From: Zhongshania sp.
Lineage (GTDB): Bacteria > Pseudomonadota > Gammaproteobacteria > Pseudomonadales > Spongiibacteraceae
Length of the DNA stretch: 64,000 bases
Assembly (NCBI RefSeq): GCF_029212375.1
Contig: NZ_JARGNU010000002.1
Location: 286,260 to 350,259, forward strand
Direction: 5' to 3'
Shown: in pieces, positions 17,043 to 27,129 of the stretch
Position numbering within the stretch: position 1 is the first letter of the stretch
How the letters are laid out: each line of letters opens with the position of its first letter
Translations under genes and position numbers: made by a program
The notes under the pieces: model-generated
Told to the model about the DNA's origin: nothing
Database searches by the model: none
What the model saw: the letters and a program-made list of their open reading frames with translations, nothing else

Positions 17043-19019
17043 ATGACCATAATAATAAAATACCTGTGTTTGATATTTATTAGCGTTAGCCTTAATGCGT
17101 GTGGTGGTGGTTCGAGTAAGTCTGCTGCTGCGCCGAGCGCTAATACACCCGCAGCAGAAATCGTCGATTGGTCGCCAGGCGAGGCGCTCTACGCAGTAGC
17201 AAGCGAACAAAACGTCGAGGTTATAACCGACGACGGTATTGTGCTGCGGGTAGACGTGTACTACCCAATTGATCTCGAATCTGGCGAGCCGGCTATAGGC
17301 TCGTTTCCCTCACTATTAACCCAAACTCCGTATGGCAAAAGCACGCCTGGCCTGAGTACAGGCGATGACATTAATTATCTCGTAGAGCGTGGCTATATCG
17401 CCGTGGTTGCAGACGTACGGGGGCGCGGTGCGTCGCAGGGAAGTTTTGGCCTGTGGGATGAGCGCGAAGCGCGTGATGGGGTGTTACTGGCAGACTGGGC
17501 CTCCAAACTGCCCAATAGCAATGGCAAGGTGGGTTTGTTTGGCGCTTCTTATCTGGGTATTACCCAGATTATGACGGCGGCAGCGGCGGGTCCTAACTCA
17601 CCGATTAAAGCGATAGCACCGCAGGTGGCTATTAGCGATGTTGCCCGTGACGGTCTTTACGGTGGGCTACCTAATGGCGGATTTGGTTTACTCTATGCCG
17701 TGCTATTTCCCGGAACCGGTCTTGCAGGTTTGCCAGGGTATATGGGGCTAGAAGAGCCGCTCGACCTATCTGTTAGGACGCTGAGCACCATAGAAACCTC
17801 AAGCATGTTTTCAAATCGCTTGGTTCAAGACATGGTGCTGGATGGGCCTAGTACCTATGTGGGGGATTTTTGGGATCCGCGCAGTCCGTTTTATCGCTTA
17901 GAGGGGCTGGCGGCAAACCGTATACCGACGATGTTGATCGGCGGCTTTTACGACATTATGGGTTTTGGCCCTTATCGCAATTACGTGGCCCTGCAAAATA
18001 TTGTCACTGGTCGCTCAGCGCGGGACGGTATGGTAGAGGGGCAGCGCGTAGACCCGTTGTTCCAGCTCGTAATGGGGCCATGGACCCACGCCGGTACACT
18101 AACCCCGATGACTCAACAGATGCGCTTGCAATGGTTTGACCGCTGGTTGAAAGACGTCCGCAGCGGCATAGAACTCACCGACTCGCCGATTAAGTTTAAT
18201 ATTATGAATACCGATCGCTGGGTCGAAACCGATATATGGCCACCGAAAGAAGCAACGGTAAAAACATTCTATTTAGGCGAAGCGAGTGACAGCGGCGCGC
18301 CATCGCTTAATGACGGCAGCTTATCCCTGAACCCGCCAGCTACCGCAACTGGATTCGATCAAGTGCCTTGGAGTGGCGTGTCTAGCCCTTGTAGTGTTCG
18401 TTTGCGGATTCAATCCGCAGGCTTGGCGGAAATGACAGGCCTGCCTGCAGATGATGTTTGTGGGAGTGGTTCCGAAGCGACAACGCAGATTGTGGCGCTT
18501 ACTTACACTACCGAGCCTTTTACAGAAGACACCATCATTGCAGGGAATATGGCAATGACCCTGTATGCGGCGTCGACCACGAAAAACGCAGAATTTATTG
18601 TTGGCCTATCTCGCGTGTTGGAAGACGGCACGCCGGTCTCCATAACGAGCGGGGCGATGATTGCCTCAAAGCGCGCACTTATCGACGAGTTCGCGTGGTA
18701 TAAAGACGAAAAATTAATAATGCCAGTGCAGGTGCTCACGCCTGCCGCGAATCAAGATCTAGTGCCAAATGAAGTGACACAATTTGATATTGCCATTTGG
18801 CCAACGGTTTATCAGATTAACGCCGGTGAGCGTTTGCGTGTGACTATATCAACATCGGATATTCCCTTTGCACTGCCCTCACTGCCAATGATCGAACAGT
18901 TAGTGGGGGGTGTATATGATATTCAGCGTAATGCCTTGTACCCGTCGCATATTAATATCCCTATTGCATCTCCAGCCGATTTCAAAATTCACTGTAATGT
19001 TTGCGATATGATTGAATAA
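17043..19019 (+). CDS. CocE/NonD-family alpha/beta hydrolase, lipoprotein
   Basis: 658 residues. The N-terminus is a lipoprotein signal with lipobox LNAC (Cys20), so the enzyme should be membrane-anchored outside the cytoplasm. The catalytic serine is Ser169 in FGASYLG; a histidine in GPWTHAG fits the triad. The C-terminal part is the X-Pro dipeptidyl-peptidase C-terminal-like beta domain. The family includes cocaine esterase, acylases and glutaryl-7-ACA acylases. It starts 59 bp after the receptor and probably forms an operon with it. Likely role: hydrolysis of an ester or amide of the imported compound. Confidence 0.88.
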   Translation: MTIIIKYLCLIFISVSLNACGGGSSKSAAAPSANTPAAEIVDWSPGEALYAVASEQNVEVITDDGIVLRVDVYYPIDLESGEPAIGSFPSLLTQTPYGKSTPGLSTGDDINYLVERGYIAVVADVRGRGASQGSFGLWDEREARDGVLLADWASKLPNSNGKVGLFGASYLGITQIMTAAAAGPNSPIKAIAPQVAISDVARDGLYGGLPNGGFGLLYAVLFPGTGLAGLPGYMGLEEPLDLSVRTLSTIETSSMFSNRLVQDMVLDGPSTYVGDFWDPRSPFYRLEGLAANRIPTMLIGGFYDIMGFGPYRNYVALQNIVTGRSARDGMVEGQRVDPLFQLVMGPWTHAGTLTPMTQQMRLQWFDRWLKDVRSGIELTDSPIKFNIMNTDRWVETDIWPPKEATVKTFYLGEASDSGAPSLNDGSLSLNPPATATGFDQVPWSGVSSPCSVRLRIQSAGLAEMTGLPADDVCGSGSEATTQIVALTYTTEPFTEDTIIAGNMAMTLYAASTTKNAEFIVGLSRVLEDGTPVSITSGAMIASKRALIDEFAWYKDEKLIMPVQVLTPAANQDLVPNEVTQFDIAIWPTVYQINAGERLRVTISTSDIPFALPSLPMIEQLVGGVYDIQRNALYPSHINIPIASPADFKIHCNVCDMIE

Positions 19020-19081
19020 AGCGTCGTGATTACGTTGCGCCATCTCTGTAGTAAACTGCAATTATTGCTGCTTAGGGAAAA

Positions 19082-19954
19082 ATGGGGATGCACGTTAAGC
19101 ATACAAAAGCAGAATTACAACAAGCCAATTACACATTAGTTTTGGGTGGCGGCGGGGTAACCGGCATTGCTTGGATGACGGGTGTACTTAGAGGTTTAGA
19201 AGAGAAGGGCCTAAATCTTGAGCAATTTGATAAATTAATAGGTACATCTGCAGGCGCTACTTTAGCTGCGCAAATTACCAGTGGCGTTAAGGTTGAAGAT
19301 TTCTAGCAGCGGCAAATCGACGTAAAAAAGCAAGTTAATGAAATTGCACCGTCTATAAATATATTCAAAATTATCCTCAAATTAATACCTGCGCTATTAG
19401 TAAAAAATAATCCTGTCAGGTTTCGGCAGCGCATTGGTGCTATGGCCTTAAAGGCCAAGACCGTCGACGCGGAGATACGCCGGCAAGTTATTCAAGAGCG
19501 AATGCCAAGTCATGAGTGGCCTAGTGTTGATTTGCATATTATGGCGGTACACGCTATCTCGGGTGAGCTTATTAATTTCACCAAAAATTCCAATGTTAAT
19601 TTTGTCGATGCGGTAGCGGCGAGCTGCGCAGTACCTGGGATTTGGCCTAGCGTGAAAATAAGCGGAGAGTATTATTACGATGGCGGCATTCGTTCTGGCG
19701 AAAACGCTGACTTTGCCTTGGGCGCAAAAAAAGTATTGATTATTTCACCTGTTGGCCTAGGTTGTATGTCTATGCTGGGTAGTAGTTTAAAGGCGGAAAT
19801 TGACTTGTTACAAAAACATGGAAGTGACGTTCTTGTAGTTTCTCCGGATTCCCATTCAAAGAAAGAAATGGGTAAAAACCCATTAGATCCATCTAAAAGA
19901 GAAGCTTGTGCGAAAGCTGGGTATTTACAGGGGGTGGCATATACCAATTTGTAA
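19082..19954 (+). pseudogene. Patatin-like phospholipase interrupted by an in-frame TAG
   Basis: A single reading frame of 291 codons is broken only by one amber codon at 19304-19306. Upstream are the oxyanion-hole GGGGVTG and nucleophile motif GTSAG; downstream the frame stays open and contains the DGG motif (YYDGGIRSG) with the catalytic Asp. The residues after the stop (QRQIDVKKQ) continue the family pattern. GCTTAGGGA precedes the start. The gene probably lost function recently by one nonsense mutation. A sequencing error or amber read-through is possible. No other frameshift was seen. Confidence 0.8.
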
Positions 19955-20024
19955 ACCAAAATTGAAATGTGATCTTTCAAGGCTTCAAGTCGAGATTAAT
20001 AAAATATACGTAATTAGGGGCGGG

Positions 20025-20055
20025 AGCCGAGGACGCGCTAAGGCCGCCCTCGGCT
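20025..20055 (-). terminator. Terminator-like hairpin after the left-going receptor gene
   Basis: Perfect 8-bp stem AGCCGAGG (20025-20032) / CCTCGGCT (20048-20055) with a 15-nt loop, just beyond the stop of the left-going receptor gene at 20060. No T-run follows on that strand, so it may act with Rho or as an mRNA 3' structure. Confidence 0.5.
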
Positions 20056-20059
20056 GGTA

Positions 20060-22408
20060 TTACAGGGAAAAGAAACGGTAGGTCAGGTCAATACCATACA
20101 TACGTGGTGAGCCGGTGGTGCCAACACCGCCAACCAGTGGGTCGGTAAACACAAATGACGGTATTACGTTGCCAAAGGTTTCTTCGTCGGTAAGGTTGTT
20201 ACCAAATATACCAAGCCGCAGGCCAGTAGACTCAAAGTTAATATAGGCCGTAAAACTTAATAGCCCATAAGCTTCCTGTGATACATCTGGGTTGTTCTCA
20301 TAGGCGTTAGCATCATTGTCTAGCGGCACTTTGTCGCTATAAGCGTAAGACAGGTTGCTGCCAAACTCACCCCAGCGCAATGGCTGCTTATAGTTAATCG
20401 CAATAGAGGCTTTCTTATGCGGCGCAAAAGGGCCTTGCAGGGTTTCGTCATCGTATTCAAAGTTAATCAAGGTGCCTGTTGCAATCACGGTCAGAGTATC
20501 GCTGGCTGCAACAGTTAATTCTGCTTCAGTACCCTGGATTTGCGCATCACCCAAGTTCTGAATAAAGGTTGAGATGCCTACGATGTCCGAGAACTGAATG
20601 TCTTTATAGTCGGTGTGGTAACCCGCTAAGTTAAGGCGCACACGGCTATCAAAAAACTCGCCTTTAAAGCCGATCTCGGTGTCGGTGACAAATTCAGGGT
20701 TAAAGGGCACCAGGGTTTCTGCAGTACGGCCGCGGAAGTTTTGGCCACCAGAGCGCACGCCCCGTGATTTCTTCGCGTAGAGCATCATGTCGTCGGTGAC
20801 GTTCCAGCTACCGGAGAATGTCCAGGTGTTGTACTTGTAGTCGGTGTCTTGGCGAAAGTAGCAGCTAGACGCGTCGGTGCCGTTTGATTGACCGTTGGCT
20901 GGATCATCAGCATATACGCAGTTGTTTGTTGGGTTGGGGCCAAGGGCAAGATTGGCTAAGCCCGAGTCAAACTGAGTAATATCCAATGCCTTGTTTTCGT
21001 TAATCGCGCGGCCGCCGACAGTAAATGACACATTATCGAGGGCATCCCAGGTTATTTGCGCAAAGGCAGAGTCACTGGTGTTTAAGATACTGGCGTCGCC
21101 GGTGGCATTTAGCAGGGGTGCTGTACCGGTTGCTGGAAAGAGAATAACGGTTGGTAAGCCGGTAACGGCGGCACCGGCTACCACGTCAGATGCGAAGGTA
21201 TAGGTCTGATCACGGCCGTCTTCTTCAAAATCAAAATAGCCAATAATCCATTGAATACGATCATCCCACACGGCGCCACTGAGCTGAAGTTCGAAAGACG
21301 TTTGTTTTACATTCTGCTGGGTGTCGGTGTATACACCGCGCGCGCTGGTGCCGTCGGGGTCAATCGTAAATGCGTAATCAAGATCGCGCTGGGCAACGAC
21401 GGCTTTTAACTCCGCCCACGAGAAATTGTAGCTACCCTTTAAGTAAACACCTTCGGTGAGGGCATTTGCTTTGGTTTCTACATCGGTGAAATAGCTGTAG
21501 TGATCGTCGGATGAACGCTCGTAGCTGGTAATGACAGCGGCAGTGGTTCGCGCTCGGTCGCCAGCGCGATCATAGCTTGGCGCGCCGTTAGTTTCGGTGT
21601 CGCTGGAGTCATAACCAAATTCCAGAACGGCGCTGTCGGTGACATCCCACATAAGATTTAGGCGCAGGGTGTCGGTTGCTTTAGCACCGGGATCAAATTC
21701 GCCAATAATCGCTTCAGGGTTATTTGCGGAAACCACAGTTGCCTTGCCATAACCGTCCATCTCACGCTGAGATAAGGCGATGCGACCTGCGAAGGTGTCA
21801 GTAATAGGTATGTTCGTTGCGCCTTCTATATGCTGTTGGCCGTAGTTTCCGGTCATGACCCTTACAAAGCCATCCCAGCCGCCACCGGGCTGGGCTTTAT
21901 TGGGAATAACTTTAAGGGCACCACCGGTGGTGTTCCTGCCGTATAGCGTGCCTTGAGGGCCTTTTAATACTTCGACTCGGGCGATGTCGAACATATCGAG
22001 CAGAGAACCCGGCGAGCGACCGAGAAAAACGTCATCCAGATAAACGCCAACCGCTGGATCTACTGTTAATACCGTGGCGTCGTTTTGCACTTGGCCGCGA
22101 ATGGCAACTTGAGGGTTAACGCCAACGCCTGGGCTGGGGGCAAATACCAAGCTCGGTGTAATGTTGGCTATACCGCTAAGATCGCTAATGCCGCTGTCTT
22201 GCAGGGCTTCGCCGCCAAAGTTGGTGACTGCGGCGGGTACATCCTGCAGACTTTCTGCCGTTCTGCGGGCAGTTACCACAACTTCTTCTAGCGCTGCTGC
22301 ATACAAATGACCAGAGGGAATTATTCCGCTTAATGCAATTGCCAGAATGGTATGATGCATCCGCAGGGGCGCTGGCTTAGAGCTGGGATGGATAAGAGGT
22401 GATGTCAT
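20060..22408 (-). CDS. TonB-dependent outer-membrane receptor
   Basis: About 782 residues from ATG 22408 (an in-frame GTG at 22420 is also possible). A hydrophobic signal segment ends near YAAAL, followed by the TonB box LEEVVVTARR, the plug motif VEVLKGPQGTLYGRNTTGG and a barrel ending in TYRFFSL. It is more distant from the receptors at 1 and 14578 than they are from each other, but keeps a cysteine pair in a comparable loop. It is the last gene of the left-going run starting at 28338, just after the P450 gene, so it probably imports that operon's substrate. Confidence 0.94.
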   Translation of the reverse strand: MTSPLIHPSSKPAPLRMHHTILAIALSGIIPSGHLYAAALEEVVVTARRTAESLQDVPAAVTNFGGEALQDSGISDLSGIANITPSLVFAPSPGVGVNPQVAIRGQVQNDATVLTVDPAVGVYLDDVFLGRSPGSLLDMFDIARVEVLKGPQGTLYGRNTTGGALKVIPNKAQPGGGWDGFVRVMTGNYGQQHIEGATNIPITDTFAGRIALSQREMDGYGKATVVSANNPEAIIGEFDPGAKATDTLRLNLMWDVTDSAVLEFGYDSSDTETNGAPSYDRAGDRARTTAAVITSYERSSDDHYSYFTDVETKANALTEGVYLKGSYNFSWAELKAVVAQRDLDYAFTIDPDGTSARGVYTDTQQNVKQTSFELQLSGAVWDDRIQWIIGYFDFEEDGRDQTYTFASDVVAGAAVTGLPTVILFPATGTAPLLNATGDASILNTSDSAFAQITWDALDNVSFTVGGRAINENKALDITQFDSGLANLALGPNPTNNCVYADDPANGQSNGTDASSCYFRQDTDYKYNTWTFSGSWNVTDDMMLYAKKSRGVRSGGQNFRGRTAETLVPFNPEFVTDTEIGFKGEFFDSRVRLNLAGYHTDYKDIQFSDIVGISTFIQNLGDAQIQGTEAELTVAASDTLTVIATGTLINFEYDDETLQGPFAPHKKASIAINYKQPLRWGEFGSNLSYAYSDKVPLDNDANAYENNPDVSQEAYGLLSFTAYINFESTGLRLGIFGNNLTDEETFGNVIPSFVFTDPLVGGVGTTGSPRMYGIDLTYRFFSL

Positions 22409-22504
22409 TTTTTTATTCACTCGCTAGCAATACTGTAACGACTAGGTCGTCGGTTTATTGTCTAAAAATAGGGCGGCCGCCAAGGTGCTACCGCGTGATT
22501 GGGT

Positions 22505-23692
22505 CTACCAAGTCAGTTGTAAATTGCGCATACCCATTACTGGGCCAGCGGCTAATACCGGTGGTACGGTGGGGTCTTCACTAAATTCTGGTATGCGCTT
22601 GCACCACTCTTGGTAGGTTAGCGCGAGTTCAATTCTTGCCAAGTGCGCGCCTAGGCAGTTGTGCGGCCCGGTGTTGAAGGCAACGTGGCGATTTGGCCCT
22701 TTGCGATTGAGCTGAAATTCTAGGGCGTTTTCAAAGGCCTGTTCGTCGAGATTAGCGGGAATCTGAGGAACCAAAATCATCTCGTCGGCTTTTAACAACT
22801 GGCCATTAAGTTCATGATCTTTGCTCACAATGCGGCCAATATTCACAAAGGAATAACGGCGTAGTGATTCTTCAACAAAGGCAGGTGCAATCTCTGGATT
22901 TTCGCGCATTTGCTGTTGCAGGGTTTTGTCTTTAGCGAGGTGACGAATACCAAACGAGGTGGCATTAACAACAGTGTCTAGGCCGGCGAGGAACAGCAGC
23001 AAGCAATAGGCTTGGGCTTCTTCCATGGTGATCGGCCGCCCATCGATTTCAGCGTGGATAATGTCACTGAGTAAGTCATCTTGACGCTCGGTGTTGCGCG
23101 CTTGGAGTGACTCCGTCATAAAGCCGATAATGTTCATCATCACCGGCATCCGCGTTTTAGGATCGGTTTCGGTTAATGCCACCATTGCCCAGCCGCGGAA
23201 CTCTTCAAGCCTGTCTAGCGGTAGGCCCATCATTCTCATAAATACAGTGACGGGAAGCTGCTCGGCGAATTCGTCAACAAAGTTACACGCGCGTTTGTCA
23301 ACGATATTGTCGATCAGCTGATTTGCTAACACGCGAATATCGTCTTCCATTTTGCGCATGCGCGGCGGGCTAAACTGTTTGGCTAATACCTGGCGGTATT
23401 TGGCATGATCTGGTGGGTCGATATTGACGGGAATTAATCGGTACATACCGCCAGTACTGGGAATAGTGACTTCACGGCTGGAATACAAATCCGGACTATT
23501 GGCCACAGTTGCGTAATTTTCGTAATTGGTCATTACCCAAAAGCCACCCAAGCATGGGCTATAGAATAGCCCGCCAGGGAATTTATCTGATAATTCCTTG
23601 AAGCGTTGCTGGGGATCGCTCAACAGTCCTTCGTCCGTATTATGATTAAACTCATAAACGAGGTGCGCGGGCACATGCGCTGGAATGTTCAT
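22505..23692 (-). CDS. Cytochrome P450
   Basis: 395 residues, a typical soluble bacterial P450. The heme-ligand Cys346 lies in FNTGPHNCLGAH, the oxygen-binding I-helix motif is AGLDT, and the ExxR motif is EESLRR. GGAGAG precedes the ATG. It hydroxylates an unactivated C-H bond with electrons from a ferredoxin and reductase that are not encoded in the window. It lies between an acyl-CoA dehydrogenase gene and a TonB receptor gene on the same strand. CYP families acting on terpenoids, steroids or fatty acids all fit. Confidence 0.93.
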   Translation of the reverse strand: MNIPAHVPAHLVYEFNHNTDEGLLSDPQQRFKELSDKFPGGLFYSPCLGGFWVMTNYENYATVANSPDLYSSREVTIPSTGGMYRLIPVNIDPPDHAKYRQVLAKQFSPPRMRKMEDDIRVLANQLIDNIVDKRACNFVDEFAEQLPVTVFMRMMGLPLDRLEEFRGWAMVALTETDPKTRMPVMMNIIGFMTESLQARNTERQDDLLSDIIHAEIDGRPITMEEAQAYCLLLFLAGLDTVVNATSFGIRHLAKDKTLQQQMRENPEIAPAFVEESLRRYSFVNIGRIVSKDHELNGQLLKADEMILVPQIPANLDEQAFENALEFQLNRKGPNRHVAFNTGPHNCLGAHLARIELALTYQEWCKRIPEFSEDPTVPPVLAAGPVMGMRNLQLTW

Positions 23693-23723
23693 GATATTAC
23701 TCTCCGGTTGCCAATGTATGTGG

Positions 23724-24887
23724 TCATAAAGATCGGGCTATGAGTACTTTCATAATTTCGCTGGTGCCGCCCCACAGGCGCTGGCCCCGAGCATCGCGAT
23801 ACAGCCGCGCAATGGGGTATTCGTTGATATAGCCGTAACCACCAAATAACTGCAGGCACTCGTCAATAATTTTGCCTTGGGTTTCAGAGGCGTAGAGTTT
23901 GGCCATGGCCGACATATTATTGTCGAGCTTGCCCTGCAGAAGCAGGTCTAGGCAGTGGTATACGAACACGGCGGTAACCGTGCCCAAGGTTTTACATTCG
24001 GCTAATTTGAACTGGGTGTTTTGAAAATCCATCACGCTTTGGCCAAATACTTTGCGGTCTTTGGTGTATTCGATGGTGGTCGCCAAGGCTTCATCAATCG
24101 CAAAAATACTCTGCAGGGCAATAATGAGTCGTTCCTTGGGAAGCTCTGCCATTAATTGGCCAAAGCCCTTGCCTTCGACGCCGCCAAGAATATTGTCTAC
24201 AGGTACGCGAACATCCTGAAAAGATAACTCCGAGGTGTCGGCGGCTTCACACCCCACTTTGTCGAGAATCCGGCCGCGACTGAAGCCTTCAACTTTGTCA
24301 GTTTCAACCATCACCAAACTCACGCCTTTATTGCCGGCGCTAATGTCTGTTTTAGTTACTACGCAAATCAGGTTGGCTTGCGAGCCGTTAGAGATAAAGG
24401 TTTTTTGGCCGTTAACAATGTAGCTGTCGCCGTCTTTTTTGGCGGTGGTGCGCACCGCAGCGAGATCTGATCCAGTGCCGGGTTCGGTCATGGCGATAGC
24501 GCCGACGAGTTCGCCGCTTGCTAAACCTGGCAGCCAGCGCCGCTTCTGTTCTTCGGTGCCGTGCAGCAGAATATAGGGCGCTAAAATTGCGTTTTGCAGA
24601 GTAATGCCCATGCCGTTGGCGTCGTGACGGAATAGCTGCTCAATAATCACTACTTCATGACGGAAGTCGCCGCCACTGCCGCCGTATTCTTCTGGCATCA
24701 TGGTACACAGCAGTCCGGCTTCGCCGGCCTTATTCCAAATATCGCGATCGCAGTGGTGTTGCTTACGCCATTGTTCAGATACTTCTGGGGTCACGTGTCG
24801 TTCAAAAAAGCGGCTGGCGGCGTCAGAAAACATAGTGATCTCTTCGTCTTGCATCGCTGCGGGCGGCTGTACGTCCAAAGCTTTCAT
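23724..24887 (-). CDS. Acyl-CoA dehydrogenase, LCAD type
   Basis: 387 residues from ATG 24887, which has AGGAGA at ideal spacing; an upstream in-frame ATG at 24926 lacks this. TEPGTGSD lies at residues 134-141 and SNGSQA follows. The segment ELPKERLIIA matches the helix carrying the catalytic Glu of long-chain acyl-CoA dehydrogenase, and the C-terminus has WGGTSEIMK rather than YEGT. Unlike the paired enzymes at 3.7-10.6 kb, it stands alone with all motifs and should be a normal homotetramer. It is in an operon with FadJ-like and thiolase genes. Confidence 0.92.
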   Translation of the reverse strand: MKALDVQPPAAMQDEEITMFSDAASRFFERHVTPEVSEQWRKQHHCDRDIWNKAGEAGLLCTMMPEEYGGSGGDFRHEVVIIEQLFRHDANGMGITLQNAILAPYILLHGTEEQKRRWLPGLASGELVGAIAMTEPGTGSDLAAVRTTAKKDGDSYIVNGQKTFISNGSQANLICVVTKTDISAGNKGVSLVMVETDKVEGFSRGRILDKVGCEAADTSELSFQDVRVPVDNILGGVEGKGFGQLMAELPKERLIIALQSIFAIDEALATTIEYTKDRKVFGQSVMDFQNTQFKLAECKTLGTVTAVFVYHCLDLLLQGKLDNNMSAMAKLYASETQGKIIDECLQLFGGYGYINEYPIARLYRDARGQRLWGGTSEIMKVLIARSL

Positions 24888-24959
24888 TATCATCTCCTGT
24901 CGGTGCGCGGTGCGATGCCGCGACAATTAATTATTTAGGTTAATTCGGTTCAGTTTTTA

Positions 24960-27107
24960 TTAAGCATAAAATTGGATGCCGACTTCTGCGCGGCTTCTCA
25001 GCCAGTCGCTAGCGCGGAATCGCTCGCCAACCGTTTCGGTAAGCGCGTCGAGGGCCGCGACAAATTCACCACAGTTAAGTGTGTCGATCAGCGAGAAGAC
25101 CCCACCGGTATAGCTCGGAAACCCTATGCCCAAAATAACCCCAACATCGGCTTCGGCGGCGTCGGTAATGACGCCTTCTTCATAGCAGCGCGCGGCTTCT
25201 AATGCTTGCACGTAGAGTAGGCGCTGTTTAATTTGCTCGGCATCAACCGCGCTTGCTGAGGCGGGGTAAAGCTTGGCCACCGCCGCTGATGGGGCGCGCA
25301 CACCTTCACTATAGTCGTAAAAGCCCATGCCGCCGCGGCGGCCAATACGGCCGAGTTCGTTAAATTGCTTTTGTACTTTAAAACCGGCGGGTTCTACCCA
25401 GCGTTCCCCTAAGGCTTGTTTTTCAGCCAGCGAGGCTTTGTAGCCATTTTCTAAGCCGATATCGTCAATGAGTGCCAGTGGCCCAATGGCGAAACCGGCC
25501 TGTTTGGCAATATTGTCGATGAGCGTTGGCGAAATACCTTCGGCCACCATGGCAAAAGCTTCTTGCAAATAGGCAGAGATGACCCGCGAGGTGAAAAAGC
25601 CCCGAGAGTCATTAACAATAATCGGCGTTTTGCGCAGCAAGGCAACAAAGTCCAAGGCCTCGGCGAGGGTTTTGTCGCTGGTGAATTTACCCCGAATAAC
25701 TTCGATCAGCGGCATACGCTCTACCGGCGAGAAAAAGTGCAGACCCAAGAAACGGTCAGGGGAGGGCAGGCCTTCGCCTATTTGGCTAATCGGCAAGCTC
25801 GAGGTATTGGATGCCAGTATGGCGTCGGCAGGCATATGCTCCCGCGCCATTTTGAAAACCATCTGCTTTAGGGCGACGTCTTCAAACACCGCCTCTACAA
25901 CCAACTGGCAACTCGCGAGCTTGGAGTAATCCGCAGAAGGCGTAATTTTTGCCAACAGTGCATCGGCTTTTTCCTGCTGCATGCGGCCCTTGGCAATAAG
26001 CTTGCCGAAGGATTTGGCAATTGCGTCCTTACCTTTACTGGCTTGTTCGTCGCTGATGTCGAGCAAAACAACGTCGATGCCAGCCTTGGCGGCGCTTTGG
26101 GCAATACCGCCGCCCATTAGGCCGCTACCGATCACGCCAATGGTTTGGAAACTGGCTTTGTCTATGCCTTTAGGGCGACGGCTAAGCTTGTCTAGCTCAC
26201 CTTTGCTAACAAATAAGGTGCGCACCATATTGCGGGCGGTAGGGTCGAGAATGAGCTTGGCAAAATAGCAGGATTCGATATGTAACCCCGCATCAAAGGG
26301 AACTGCCGTGCCGCGTGCGACCGCCGTGAGTAGCGCGAGTGGCGCAGGGGTGTTGCGCTGGGTGTCGCGGCAAATTGTGCTTGTTAGGTAGTTGTAGAGA
26401 TTGCCGAGATCGGCATCAAAAAAGCCACTTCCGCCTGGAATGGTATAGCCTTTTTTATCCCACGGCTTGATGGGGTCGAGGCCATCGGTAATTTGTTGGC
26501 AAGCGGCTTCTATCAGTTTTTCAGGGGCGACAATGGCGTCGACAATACCCAGTTCCAGTGCTTTGGCGGCGTTAAAGGGCCGGCCTTGCAGCATGATTTC
26601 TAGGGCTTTTTGAATGCCGATCATGCGCGGTAAACGCTGGCTGCCACCGGCGCCGGGCATCAAGCCCAAGGTAACTTCGGGCAGGCCCATAATAACTTTG
26701 GCTGAGTCGCTCACAACTCGGCCATGACAGGCCAGTGCCAGCTCTAAACCACCGCCCATGGCGGGGCCATTGATGGCCGCCACAATTGGCTTGCTGCAGC
26801 ATTCTAATTTGCGCAGAGTGGGTTTGATGCTGTTGGCAATGTCGAGGGCAGCTTGTGGATCAGTGACATTGGCGAACATTTCAACCATGGCATTGAGGTC
26901 GCCACCGGCCATAAAATCGTTTTTCACCGAGCCGATTACCGCGCCTTTAATATTGTCATCGCTGGCGATGAGGTTAACGGCAAGATCTAGCTCGTCTCGG
27001 AAAGCGTCGCCCATGACATTGGCGTTGCTGCCGGGAATATCCATCAGAAGGATGGCGATACCCTGCTCGTTTAGCTGATATTGAATAGTCTTGAATTGGC
27101 TGCTCAT
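24960..27107 (-). CDS. Bifunctional enoyl-CoA hydratase / 3-hydroxyacyl-CoA dehydrogenase
   Basis: 715 residues in the FadJ/FadB alpha-subunit arrangement. Residues 1-190 are a crotonase domain with oxyanion segments and both catalytic Glu positions ([17 protein letters not shown]). About residue 310 onward is the NAD-binding domain ([11 protein letters not shown]) with the His-Glu dyad region [15 protein letters not shown], then two C-terminal helical domains. It performs hydration and oxidation in beta-oxidation. The partner thiolase gene is 22 bp upstream, as in fadIJ or fadAB. A dedicated rather than housekeeping role is suggested by the P450 and receptor neighbours. Confidence 0.93.
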   Translation of the reverse strand: MSSQFKTIQYQLNEQGIAILLMDIPGSNANVMGDAFRDELDLAVNLIASDDNIKGAVIGSVKNDFMAGGDLNAMVEMFANVTDPQAALDIANSIKPTLRKLECCSKPIVAAINGPAMGGGLELALACHGRVVSDSAKVIMGLPEVTLGLMPGAGGSQRLPRMIGIQKALEIMLQGRPFNAAKALELGIVDAIVAPEKLIEAACQQITDGLDPIKPWDKKGYTIPGGSGFFDADLGNLYNYLTSTICRDTQRNTPAPLALLTAVARGTAVPFDAGLHIESCYFAKLILDPTARNMVRTLFVSKGELDKLSRRPKGIDKASFQTIGVIGSGLMGGGIAQSAAKAGIDVVLLDISDEQASKGKDAIAKSFGKLIAKGRMQQEKADALLAKITPSADYSKLASCQLVVEAVFEDVALKQMVFKMAREHMPADAILASNTSSLPISQIGEGLPSPDRFLGLHFFSPVERMPLIEVIRGKFTSDKTLAEALDFVALLRKTPIIVNDSRGFFTSRVISAYLQEAFAMVAEGISPTLIDNIAKQAGFAIGPLALIDDIGLENGYKASLAEKQALGERWVEPAGFKVQKQFNELGRIGRRGGMGFYDYSEGVRAPSAAVAKLYPASASAVDAEQIKQRLLYVQALEAARCYEEGVITDAAEADVGVILGIGFPSYTGGVFSLIDTLNCGEFVAALDALTETVGERFRASDWLRSRAEVGIQFYA

Positions 27108-27129
27108 CGTCTTTTATCCAGTCGTCGTT

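Noticed and set aside
25563-25929. Plus-strand ORFs of 102 and 116 codons
   Set aside because: They overlap each other and lie opposite the FadJ-like gene; composition is typical of shadow frames.
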